In this document: positions 8,606-16,361 of the stretch, piece by piece
Numbering within the stretch: position 1 is the stretch's first letter
How the letters are laid out: each line of letters starts with the position of its first letter
NCBI RefSeq assembly: GCF_006715395.1
Contig: NZ_VFNC01000001.1
Span: forward strand, 2,480,001-2,544,000
Direction of reading: 5' to 3'
Length of the DNA: 64,000 nt
DNA from: Streptomyces sp. SLBN-31
GTDB taxonomy: Bacteria; Actinomycetota; Actinomycetes; Streptomycetales; Streptomycetaceae
Notes under the pieces: model-generated
The model's input: the letters and a program-made list of their open reading frames with translations, nothing else
Database searches by the model: none
What the model was told of the DNA's origin: nothing
Program-made: the position numbers and the translations under genes

Positions 8606-9679
8606 TCACCCGACGGCCGGCTGACGGGCGTTGACGGCCCTGAGCGCGATCCGGCGCAGTACGGAACTCCCGGCCACCATCGCTCGCACCTTCTGTCCCG
8701 ACGTCATCTGGGCGTGCCGCAGCGCGGCCGGCAGGGTGCCCAAGGTCACCCACCCTTCGCCCAGAGGCAGGGTGCCCGTCTTCATCTCCTGCTTGTAGCG
8801 CTCGTCCCCCTTCCCGAGGTCGAGGTGCTCGATGCCCCGCGCCGCCGCGGCCTCGGCCATGCGCAGCAGGAGAAGGATGCCCGGCGAGAAGCGCGCCGCC
8901 TCGGGGTCGTAGGCGGGGAACCAGTACTGGAGCACGCGCCCGGAGCGCAGCCCGAAGTGCATGGCCACGGGCCGGTCGCCCGCGTACAGCGTGGACAGCG
9001 TGCCGGTGCAGGTGGCCGACCTGGTGCGCATGAGCCCGCGCAACAGCGCCACGACCGAGGGTTTCGCGAAGAGGTCCACCTGCCCCTTCGCCCGGTACTG
9101 CGCCGACTTCCAGCGCATGAGCGTGTCGAGGCGTTCGGGCGCGGCCTCTTCGAACACCAGCGATGTCTCACCCAGACTGCGCGTCAGCCGGCGTTCCTTC
9201 GCCTCCAGTTGCCTCATCCGGGCCGGTGACCTGCCGCGCAGATCCCCGGCGTAGGCCTCGTACCCGGACGTCAGGTCGATGACCGGTGACGCGGACCTGC
9301 GCACCACCCCGCCGGCGAAGGGCCTCTGGCCGGTGGTGAGATGGTCGTACCGCCAAAGGCGCAGTCCACAACCCCGCAGCAGCGCCCGGACGTCCCAGTC
9401 CAGTCCCGGCGCGTGCACCAGTCCCTGCACGTCGGACAGGCCGCTGCCGATGGGCAGCCCGAGTCCCAGCCTGTGGTGCTCGTACGGGAAATACCCCACC
9501 GGCACGGGCCCCTCCGAGAGCACGGCGACGCGGGCTGTGGCCCGGTGCCGGCCGACGGCCAGGGTGAACTGCGGCGACAGGAAGGGACTGGCGAGGTCCG
9601 GAGTGGCTTGCTGCAGAGCCTTCCACGCGGCGATGTCCGCGGCGCCGAGGCGGTCCGGGGTGAGCACGGTCACCGTCAT
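8606..9679 (-). CDS. FemAB/BioF2-like acyltransferase (GNAT fold)
   Basis: 357 residues. Typical Acetyltransf_6-like pattern: an N-terminal half with PFLSPQFTLAVGRHRATAR and VGYFPYEHHRLGLGLPIGSG, then a GNAT core with RMRQLEAKERRLTRSLG, a DRPVAMHFGLRSGRVLQYWF strand pair and the closing IEHLDLGKGDERYKQEMKTG. Such proteins accompany exopolysaccharide loci in many bacteria. It is the last gene of the leftward glycan operon, and its ATG at 9679 overlaps the stop of the upstream gene as ATGA. The acyl group transferred cannot be deduced. Confidence 0.87.
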   Translation of the reverse strand: MTVTVLTPDRLGAADIAAWKALQQATPDLASPFLSPQFTLAVGRHRATARVAVLSEGPVPVGYFPYEHHRLGLGLPIGSGLSDVQGLVHAPGLDWDVRALLRGCGLRLWRYDHLTTGQRPFAGGVVRRSASPVIDLTSGYEAYAGDLRGRSPARMRQLEAKERRLTRSLGETSLVFEEAAPERLDTLMRWKSAQYRAKGQVDLFAKPSVVALLRGLMRTRSATCTGTLSTLYAGDRPVAMHFGLRSGRVLQYWFPAYDPEAARFSPGILLLLRMAEAAAARGIEHLDLGKGDERYKQEMKTGTLPLGEGWVTLGTLPAALRHAQMTSGQKVRAMVAGSSVLRRIALRAVNARQPAVG

Positions 9680-11025
9680 GGTGTGGCTCCTCTCTGCAAC
9701 TTCGCGATCACCGAGGCGTAGTCCCCGAGTGAGGATCCGGGTGTGCCGTCGTACAGGTTGTGGTCGAAAGCCCACATCAGTCCCGTGAGCCCGCAGGACT
9801 TCAGCTGGCGCGCGGCATCGTTCATGACGCCCGGGTAGTAGGCGGCCACATGCGGGCCCGCGCTCTCCCCGCTGATGACGAAGCCCTCGTGCGCGGCGAT
9901 CCGGGAGATCCACCGCACCGACGACCACGTTCGCGCCCGGGCCTCGGTGCCACGGGTGAGGGCGTCGGGCGTGACGGCGCCGTCCGCGGGCCGGCAGGTG
10001 TTGTTCCTCGGCGTACCCGAACCGTCCACCAGCGCGGTGGAGACCAGTTGTACGGTGCGCCGGTGCTCGATCAGGCCGATGGTGCGGAAGAAGCCGGCGC
10101 CGCGGCTGATGAGCCCCGCGTCGGCCGTCGCGCCGAGGTGAGCGCGGACGGCCGTGGACAGGTCGCTCGGATAGAACCCGCCTCCGGGGATCAGCACCAG
10201 CAGCAGCCCGTGGTAGCCCAGGGCTTCGTACTGCCTGGTCTGCCAGTTCACCGCGTCGGCGAGCGCCGCGACGTACCAGTCGTACCACCGGGATACCTGG
10301 CCGACGGTGAAGGAGGCCCCGTGGTAGGTGGTCTGCCCGGGCCGCCAGCCCGGGTAGGGGTTCGGCGGCACGGTCGCGGGCCGGCCGGGATCCGCCCCGC
10401 TCGCCTGCGCGTGCCGGTCGAAGGCCCAGTACGACGCCGCGCCCCCGCTGCTCGAGGCCGGTGGTGGGTAGGTGAACTCCCCGGTGTCGTTCACGCCGAT
10501 GCGCAGTGCCCAGAAGTTGCCCAGACCGATCTCCTGGTCCAGCCGTCGCAGGTAGCCCTCCACCTCGTTGCGGATCTCCTGGCTGAACACCAGGTTCGGG
10601 GTGGAGGTGAAGCGCGCGCCGCCCTGGTCGGTGAAGGCGTCCTCCGGATATCTGCCGCTCAGCCAGGACGGTGGGTTGTTGAGTCCGACGCCCGCTTCCA
10701 CATGCAGTCCCGCGTCCCGGAACATCCGCAGCTTCCGCTTGAGCGCGGCGACGTAGTGCTGGTCCACCTGCCCCGGGGCCGGTTCGAACCGGTCCCAGTA
10801 CACCGACATATGGGCCACACGCATGCCTCGTGCCTTGTCCGCCCCGGCGGTGCGCGGGCTCGTCTGCAGGGTGCCGAAGAAGAACCGCTGGTGGGGGTCG
10901 CCGGGGTCGCCGAGACGGATGAAGGAGACCACCGCGGCCACGACGGCGACGACCACCGCGTAGACGACCCACCGGCGCGCCCGCGAGCGCCCGGTCGCGC
11001 CGCCGTACCCGCTGCGGCCCGTCAT
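9676..11025 (-). CDS. Membrane-anchored glycosidase-like protein (GH-A clan type)
   Basis: 449 residues. A basic N-terminus is followed by one TM segment at about residues 18-38 (WVVYAVVVAVVAAVVSFI), so the rest is likely outside the membrane. The body looks like a (beta/alpha)8 glycoside hydrolase: MRVAHMSVYWDRFEPAPG, a central NDTGEFTYPP resembling the acid/base Glu site of GH14/GH42 enzymes, and GFVISGESAG with a second candidate Glu. It could trim or recycle the glycan made by the neighbours. The assignment is by motif only and the substrate is unknown. It overlaps both neighbouring genes by 4 bases. Confidence 0.7.
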   Translation of the reverse strand: MTGRSGYGGATGRSRARRWVVYAVVVAVVAAVVSFIRLGDPGDPHQRFFFGTLQTSPRTAGADKARGMRVAHMSVYWDRFEPAPGQVDQHYVAALKRKLRMFRDAGLHVEAGVGLNNPPSWLSGRYPEDAFTDQGGARFTSTPNLVFSQEIRNEVEGYLRRLDQEIGLGNFWALRIGVNDTGEFTYPPPASSSGGAASYWAFDRHAQASGADPGRPATVPPNPYPGWRPGQTTYHGASFTVGQVSRWYDWYVAALADAVNWQTRQYEALGYHGLLLVLIPGGGFYPSDLSTAVRAHLGATADAGLISRGAGFFRTIGLIEHRRTVQLVSTALVDGSGTPRNNTCRPADGAVTPDALTRGTEARARTWSSVRWISRIAAHEGFVISGESAGPHVAAYYPGVMNDAARQLKSCGLTGLMWAFDHNLYDGTPGSSLGDYASVIAKLQRGATP

Positions 11026-12122
11026 GCCAGCAACTCCTCGTACAGACTGGAGTACTGCGCCGCGAACTGCGCCACCCCGAAACGCTCCTCGACCGTCACG
11101 CGGCCCCGCCGCGCCAGGTCCTGCCAACACCGGGGCCGGTCCAGCACCTGCCGCAGCAGACGGCCGGTCCGCTCGCAGTCGCCCGGAGCGGCCGTCAGCA
11201 CGGTGCCGCGCAGGGACTCGAACTGCGGCAGCTCGCTCAGCACGACGGGGCGCCCCGTGGCGAGAGCCTGGAGCACGGTGAGCGGAACGTCCGCCTTGCC
11301 GCCGAGCGCGCGGGGCACGTAGAGGAGGACGTCCGCGGATGCCAGGAGGGCATGCATGTCCGAGCCGCTGCCGAGCACTTCGGTGTCCGCGAGGCCCTGG
11401 CGGGCAGCCTGGGCACGCAGATTCTCCTCCAGGGTGCGAGTGTCCTGGCCCGGCCGGTCGCGCAGCGCGAGAACCAGCCGGAAACGGGCTCCCGCGCGAG
11501 CCGCCACCGCGGCCGAGGCGATCGCCTCCTCGGCACCGCCTCCCGCGTCGTGATGACCGGTGACCAGCACGGTCGGCCTGTCCGTGGACGGCCGGGGCCG
11601 GAGGGGCCACTCGTCCAGCCGGACGACGGGCCGGATGACCCGTACCTGGTCGAAGCCGGCGGTGCGCATCTGCGCCGCGGTGACCTCGGACAGCGCCACG
11701 GTCGGCCCGAGTGGGCGGGACCGTGCGAGAAGCGCGGGGTTCATGACGCCGGGGACGGTGTGCAGGACCGGTGTGTCGCCGACAAGCCGGTCCCAGAGAC
11801 GGGAAAAGAGGGGAAAGCTGCTGCCGATGGTCATCACGGCGTGCACGAGGTCGCACCGCCGGGTGAGGGCACACCCGGCCGCCGCAGCCTGCACCCGCAC
11901 CGGCAGACGCGGGACACCGTCACGGGACAGAAGGGGAACGGACCGCCCCGGCAGGTCCCACACCGTCTCGTCGAGCCCGGGCCACCTGCGGAACCACAGA
12001 TAACTGACCTGGGGAATGCCTTGGGCGAGGGCCATCGCGAGATCGGTGTCACCTCCCCGCCCCCCGTCGACCGGGCCGCTGGTGAGGAGCAGGACACGAG
12101 GCCGACTGCGGTCACGGGCCAT
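11022..12122 (-). CDS. Glycosyltransferase family 4-like protein
   Basis: 366 residues, GT-B fold. The N-terminal half starts VLLLTSGPVDGGRGGDTDLA. The C-terminal Rossmann half carries PTVLVTGHHDAGGGAEEAI and VLLYVPRALGGKADVPLTVL followed by ALATGRPVVLSELPQFESL, the usual nucleotide-sugar site. The common EX7E motif is degenerate (no first Glu), which is unusual. The ATG at 12122 was chosen because MARDRSRPRVLLLT leads directly into the first beta strand; it overlaps the upstream gene's end by 11 bases. Cytoplasmic, probably adding one sugar to a lipid-linked glycan. Confidence 0.85.
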   Translation of the reverse strand: MARDRSRPRVLLLTSGPVDGGRGGDTDLAMALAQGIPQVSYLWFRRWPGLDETVWDLPGRSVPLLSRDGVPRLPVRVQAAAAGCALTRRCDLVHAVMTIGSSFPLFSRLWDRLVGDTPVLHTVPGVMNPALLARSRPLGPTVALSEVTAAQMRTAGFDQVRVIRPVVRLDEWPLRPRPSTDRPTVLVTGHHDAGGGAEEAIASAAVAARAGARFRLVLALRDRPGQDTRTLEENLRAQAARQGLADTEVLGSGSDMHALLASADVLLYVPRALGGKADVPLTVLQALATGRPVVLSELPQFESLRGTVLTAAPGDCERTGRLLRQVLDRPRCWQDLARRGRVTVEERFGVAQFAAQYSSLYEELLA

Positions 12123-13722
12123 GGTCGGCCCCCGTCCGCAGGCCGTGGGCGGACGCCCGGAACCGGAGATACGTCTTGTCGGGCAGTGGCAGCTTGTACA
12201 GCGCGAGCGTGCCGTAGGAGCGTCCGTGGAAGGCGAACACCAGGTGGCCTTCGGCCGCGAGGTGCCGCGCCGTGCGGGCATCCATCGTGCCGTACCCCTG
12301 ATCGATCACCTTCCACGGGACGACCAGATAACGGGCGTACGCCCGGGTTCGAGCCTCGGGTGTGACCCAGTCGCCCATTTCGTACCTGTCCCGCAGCGCC
12401 CACGACGAGATACCGCCGCTGGCGCCGCCGTCGGCCGCGATGACCGCGCTGCCCACGGGCACGTGCTTTTTCATGTAGCCGCGCAACTGGGCGTAACCGT
12501 CGTCGCGCCCGGTGTGCACCTTGGCGTAGGAGATGCCCGAGAAGGCGACGGTCACCGTCAGGAAGCCGACGAGGGCCACGAGCAGGACCCTGCGCACCGC
12601 CCGGCGGCCGTCGCGCCGCCGGAAGCGCTCGATGCCCACTCCGAGCGCGGCGCCCAGCACCACCACGGTGGGCACGATGAGCAGATAGAGCGCCTGTTCC
12701 TCAAGTGTCCCCTGGGCGAGCGCGAAGGCCAGAGTGAGTCCGGCGCACAGGTGGAACAGGGCCAGCATCCTGAGCACAGGGTCCTTGCGGCGCAGCACGA
12801 TCACCAGAGCGACAGGGCCGAGCAGCAGCAGCGCGTAGGTGGAGGCGAACGTCGTCACCTGGTCGATGAGCCGGCTGGTCAGCGACGGAGTTCCCGCGGC
12901 GTGGAACCCGGACTCCTGGACGATCCCGAGCAGGCGGGCCGCACCGTGGCTCTTGTCGTACCAGAACGGGGTGAAGTGACCGTAGAGTCCGACGAGGGCC
13001 ACATACAGTCCGTACGGCACGACGGCGGCCGCGAGCGCGGTGAGCAGCAGTCTCCTGGGAGGTCCCCAGCCGAGGATCAGCGCGAGGACCAGGGGCAGCA
13101 CGCTGATGAGCGCCGAGTGGTCCTTCGTCAGCAGCGCCAACCCGAAGAGCAGACCGGCCGCCACGGCCCGCAGCCGGGGCCGGCCGGGCAGCGGCTCGCG
13201 GGCCAGGGACAGCAGGACCAGGTATCCGGCCAGCACGAACAGCACCGTCTCGGTGTCCAGCATCACCCGGTCGTTCTGCCGGATGACGTACGGGTCCAGG
13301 GCGAACAGCAGGGCGGCCACGACACCGGCGGCGCGGGACCCGGCCCTGCTGACCAGCAGCAGTATCAGGACCGCCGTCGCGGCTCCCAGGAGGACGTTCA
13401 CCAACCGGGCCTGGTACAGGCCGGTGACGAGATCGGGGCTGATGCCGACGAGCTTGCCCCAGCCCGCCTCCACGTAGAAGTAGCCGGGCGGATGCAGGAA
13501 GAACAGGCCCTCGGAGGTGCGGGGGAAACCGCCGTGCGCAGCGCTGACGCCGAGCTGCCGGTAGATCAGTTCGTCGACGAAGAGGTCCGCGGAACGGCCC
13601 ACGTTCACCAGCCGCAGCGCCGCGGCCAGCAGGAAGACGCCGACTGCCAGGACACCCGTCGGCACGGCACGGCGCGCCGCCGGCGGCGTGGTCTGCACAG
13701 GGCGTGCCTCGAGGGTGGTCAT
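12112..13722 (-). CDS. GT39-type membrane glycosyltransferase
   Basis: 536 residues with about 10-11 TM segments. The first luminal loop has SADLFVDELIYRQLG, matching the acidic DE motif of dolichyl-phosphate-mannose mannosyltransferases (PMT_2). The later segment has GLLFGLALLTKDHSALISVLP, typical of the family. The C-terminal 120 residues form a soluble domain. Such enzymes transfer a sugar from a polyprenyl-phosphate carrier outside the membrane. The GT2 gene at 20262 resembles makers of polyprenyl-phosphate sugars and could supply its donor. It overlaps the next gene by 11 bases and the previous by 4. Confidence 0.87.
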   Translation of the reverse strand: MTTLEARPVQTTPPAARRAVPTGVLAVGVFLLAAALRLVNVGRSADLFVDELIYRQLGVSAAHGGFPRTSEGLFFLHPPGYFYVEAGWGKLVGISPDLVTGLYQARLVNVLLGAATAVLILLLVSRAGSRAAGVVAALLFALDPYVIRQNDRVMLDTETVLFVLAGYLVLLSLAREPLPGRPRLRAVAAGLLFGLALLTKDHSALISVLPLVLALILGWGPPRRLLLTALAAAVVPYGLYVALVGLYGHFTPFWYDKSHGAARLLGIVQESGFHAAGTPSLTSRLIDQVTTFASTYALLLLGPVALVIVLRRKDPVLRMLALFHLCAGLTLAFALAQGTLEEQALYLLIVPTVVVLGAALGVGIERFRRRDGRRAVRRVLLVALVGFLTVTVAFSGISYAKVHTGRDDGYAQLRGYMKKHVPVGSAVIAADGGASGGISSWALRDRYEMGDWVTPEARTRAYARYLVVPWKVIDQGYGTMDARTARHLAAEGHLVFAFHGRSYGTLALYKLPLPDKTYLRFRASAHGLRTGADHGP

Positions 13723-14531
13723 GAGGAGGTCTCGCTGAACAGGTAGAGCTCGGGGCCGAGCGGGACGTGGCCGCCGGGGAACATGGCCCGGGACTGCGTG
13801 CGGTAGCCGAGGATCGCGGCGGACTTGGCGCCCAGTCCCGTGGTCCAGGTGACTTCTTCGCGCAGGCCGTTGCGGCGTACGAAGTCGGTGTCCATTGCCT
13901 CGTGCCGAATGTAGGGGAAGTCGCCGTAGTAGACGACGTGGCGTCGGCTCGTCTCGGCCGCCGTCCTGACCAGCAGATGGTCGACGTGCCCGCCGATCGC
14001 GAGCGGCGCGAGCAGCAAGGGCCGGGCTCCGACCGACGGTTCCGGGGCGGCGAGCGACCTGACGGTGCGGGTGAGGGTGCGCAACAGGTCGCCGTCGTAG
14101 GGCGAGATGCGGCCGGCGGCGAGGTGCCGACGGTAGGTGGGATAGACGTGCTCGCGCTCGGGCAGCAGCCGGCTCAAACCGCGTGCGGCCCCCCTCCCGC
14201 GAAGGGCCTTGCGGCGGAAGAGCCCCTCCGTGAGGCCCATGTGCCGCCAGGTGATGCCCATGGCCGTGAGCACATCCCGGTCCTCGGCGCGGCGAGCGGC
14301 GTACAGCTCCTCTGCGTCACGCATCCCGGACAGATGCAGGAAACGGCGAGCCGACAGGGTGTACGGCGGCGGGGCACCCGTCGTGAACAGCGTGACGACG
14401 GTGACGGGCGCATGCTGGCGGGTGTGCGCCATCAGAGCCCCGCACGACAGCACCGCGTCGTCGAGGTGAGGTGAGAGCACCACCAGGGGCACACCCTTCT
14501 CCACCGCGGTGGAGAACGGATCAGCAGTCAT
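13719..14531 (-). CDS. PIG-L family deacetylase
   Basis: 270 residues. The LmbE/PIG-L zinc motif is intact near the N-terminus (LSPHLDDAVLSCGALMA, a PHxDD core), and the second His site GGHVDHLLVRTAAE lies at about residue 175. Members remove N-acetyl groups from GlcNAc-containing lipids or small glycosides. Within this operon it probably de-N-acetylates a glycan or its lipid precursor, which is inference. It ends with a 4-base overlap onto the GT39 gene and starts only 6 bases after the fusion glycosyltransferase. Confidence 0.9.
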   Translation of the reverse strand: MTADPFSTAVEKGVPLVVLSPHLDDAVLSCGALMAHTRQHAPVTVVTLFTTGAPPPYTLSARRFLHLSGMRDAEELYAARRAEDRDVLTAMGITWRHMGLTEGLFRRKALRGRGAARGLSRLLPEREHVYPTYRRHLAAGRISPYDGDLLRTLTRTVRSLAAPEPSVGARPLLLAPLAIGGHVDHLLVRTAAETSRRHVVYYGDFPYIRHEAMDTDFVRRNGLREEVTWTTGLGAKSAAILGYRTQSRAMFPGGHVPLGPELYLFSETSS

Positions 14532-14537
14532 GGACGA

Positions 14538-16361
14538 TCACCTCCCGCGGTGAGAACTCCGTGCGGCGGCGGACGACCCGAGTACGTCGCGCACCGTGGC
14601 CAGGTACCGGTCGGCCATCGCCTCCCACGTGTAGTGCCGTGCCGCCATGTACGCCTGACGCCCCAGCGCACGGCGGAGGTCCGCGTCCGTGGCGAGCCGG
14701 CCGATCTCCTCGGCCATCCGGTCGACGTCGAAGCAGGGAACGCCGATGTTCCCCTTGCCCTCCATCCAGTCCAGGGAGGGCAGGTCGAAGTGGAGCACCG
14801 GCTTGCCGTGGACCATGCTCTCGAGTGCGACGAGCCCGAACGCCTCGGTGCGCGAGGGCATGACCATGAAGGCGCTCTCCCTGAGCAGTTGCTCTTTGCG
14901 TTCCGAGGCGACGAAGCCGAGTCGGCGGACGTTCGCACCCGTGTGGGCGAGCAGCGACTCGACCCTGCGTTCCTCGGCCGCGGTGCCGTGTCCGGCGATT
15001 ATCAGCGGCAGGGCCGGGGCAGCCGCCGCGTACGCCGCCAGTAGCAGGTCGAGGCCCTTGAGCTTCACGTCGAGCCGGCCCAGGAACAGGATGCTCCCAC
15101 CGCTGCCGAACTCGTCCTCCTCGACGTGCCGCTGGTCCACACCGTTCTCGACCAGGTGTACCGCCGCCTTCGGACTGTGGCGCCGGGCTTCCGCGGCGTC
15201 CGCCTGGTTGAGGACGACCAGGTCCCGGTAGCGGCGCAGAGCACAGTGTTCGATGGCGAAGGCGGGGATGTGGTACTTCCGCCAGGTGGCGTCGCTGCAC
15301 CGGCACTGGTTGATCCCGATGACGGGCTTCCTGGCGAACAGGGGCAGCAGACCCGTCGTGAACGGGGGAGTGAAGTTCTCCAGCCACACGTCGTGCGGGA
15401 TCCTTCGGGCGACGAGCGGAAGCACCGCCTGGAACAGCAGCTGGGCGGCCCGCGGACCGGCCTTGCAGACGGGCACGAAGCGGTACCGCAGCCCGTCACG
15501 CACCTGTGTTCCGCCGTGGGTGGCCGCGGTGACGACGGTGACGTCGAACTCCTGGGCCAGGCGGCGTGCCACGTGATCGATCACTACCGATCCGCCGCCC
15601 CGGTAGTCGGTGCTCTGGACGGTGTCGAAGGCTGAGACGACCACCTGCGCTCGCGCGCGCGGCACGGGCCCGTCGAGGGCGTCGGCGCTAGGCTGCTGCT
15701 CACGCGAGGTGTTCCCGCGCGCCACCATGAGCCGGAAGGCGGCGTCCGCGGCGAGGGCCGGCGTGGTGGCGCGCGCGTCGAGGCCGACCACGTCGGCCGA
15801 GGAGCGCGCCCAGCGGCGGTAGCGTTCCTGCCAGTGCCGTCCCGGGTCCCTCGCGTCCGCGGCGTCGCACGCCGGCTCCTCGCCGGCATGACTCTCGAGG
15901 AGTAGCGTCAGGTCGTACGCGCCGGCCAGGCGGCGGAAGAGCGCAGCCGTCCGGGAGCCTGCCGGGGGATCGAACTTGGCCAGGGAGTCGAGCGGTCCCC
16001 GGTCGGTGAGGATCACGCAGGGACGGCGCAGTGCCAGGCGGCGCACGGCGGCCCGCACCCGCGCGCCGGCCAGCCGCAGGGCGGTCTCGGACGCGTCGAT
16101 GCGGGCATGGACGGCGTCGAACCAGGTTCCGCGCTGCGACGACGGGCCCGTAGGGCGTCCGGACCGGGGCCGGCCGGGGAAGCGGCGGCACATCACGCAG
16201 CCGTAGCAGTAGGTCCTCGTGACCGTGCAGCCCTCCTGCCGCAGCGTGGCCACGACCCGGCCCACCAGAGTGGTCTTGCCGGAATCGTCGGGACCGGACA
16301 CCGCCACCAGCAGCCGGCCGGGTATCGGCGGGCGCGATGAGGAGCGTTGCGGGCTGGTCAT
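14538..16361 (-). CDS. P-loop kinase-GT4 glycosyltransferase fusion
   Basis: 607 residues in two parts. Residues ~15-225 resemble a thymidylate-kinase-like P-loop NTPase: LLVAVSGPDDSGKTTLVGRV contains the Walker A motif, and CVILTDRGPLDSLAKFD the DR motif. It also holds a Cys cluster (CYGCVMC) near residue 52. Residues ~235-600 are a GT4 enzyme with ILFLGRLDVKLKGLDLLL, SRTEAFGLVALESMVHG and GKPVLHF. The frame is uninterrupted, so the fusion is real in the sequence. The kinase may phosphorylate a sugar or lipid precursor; this is unproven. The ATG at 16361 overlaps the stop of the upstream gene. Confidence 0.85.
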   Translation of the reverse strand: MTSPQRSSSRPPIPGRLLVAVSGPDDSGKTTLVGRVVATLRQEGCTVTRTYCYGCVMCRRFPGRPRSGRPTGPSSQRGTWFDAVHARIDASETALRLAGARVRAAVRRLALRRPCVILTDRGPLDSLAKFDPPAGSRTAALFRRLAGAYDLTLLLESHAGEEPACDAADARDPGRHWQERYRRWARSSADVVGLDARATTPALAADAAFRLMVARGNTSREQQPSADALDGPVPRARAQVVVSAFDTVQSTDYRGGGSVVIDHVARRLAQEFDVTVVTAATHGGTQVRDGLRYRFVPVCKAGPRAAQLLFQAVLPLVARRIPHDVWLENFTPPFTTGLLPLFARKPVIGINQCRCSDATWRKYHIPAFAIEHCALRRYRDLVVLNQADAAEARRHSPKAAVHLVENGVDQRHVEEDEFGSGGSILFLGRLDVKLKGLDLLLAAYAAAAPALPLIIAGHGTAAEERRVESLLAHTGANVRRLGFVASERKEQLLRESAFMVMPSRTEAFGLVALESMVHGKPVLHFDLPSLDWMEGKGNIGVPCFDVDRMAEEIGRLATDADLRRALGRQAYMAARHYTWEAMADRYLATVRDVLGSSAAARSSHRGR

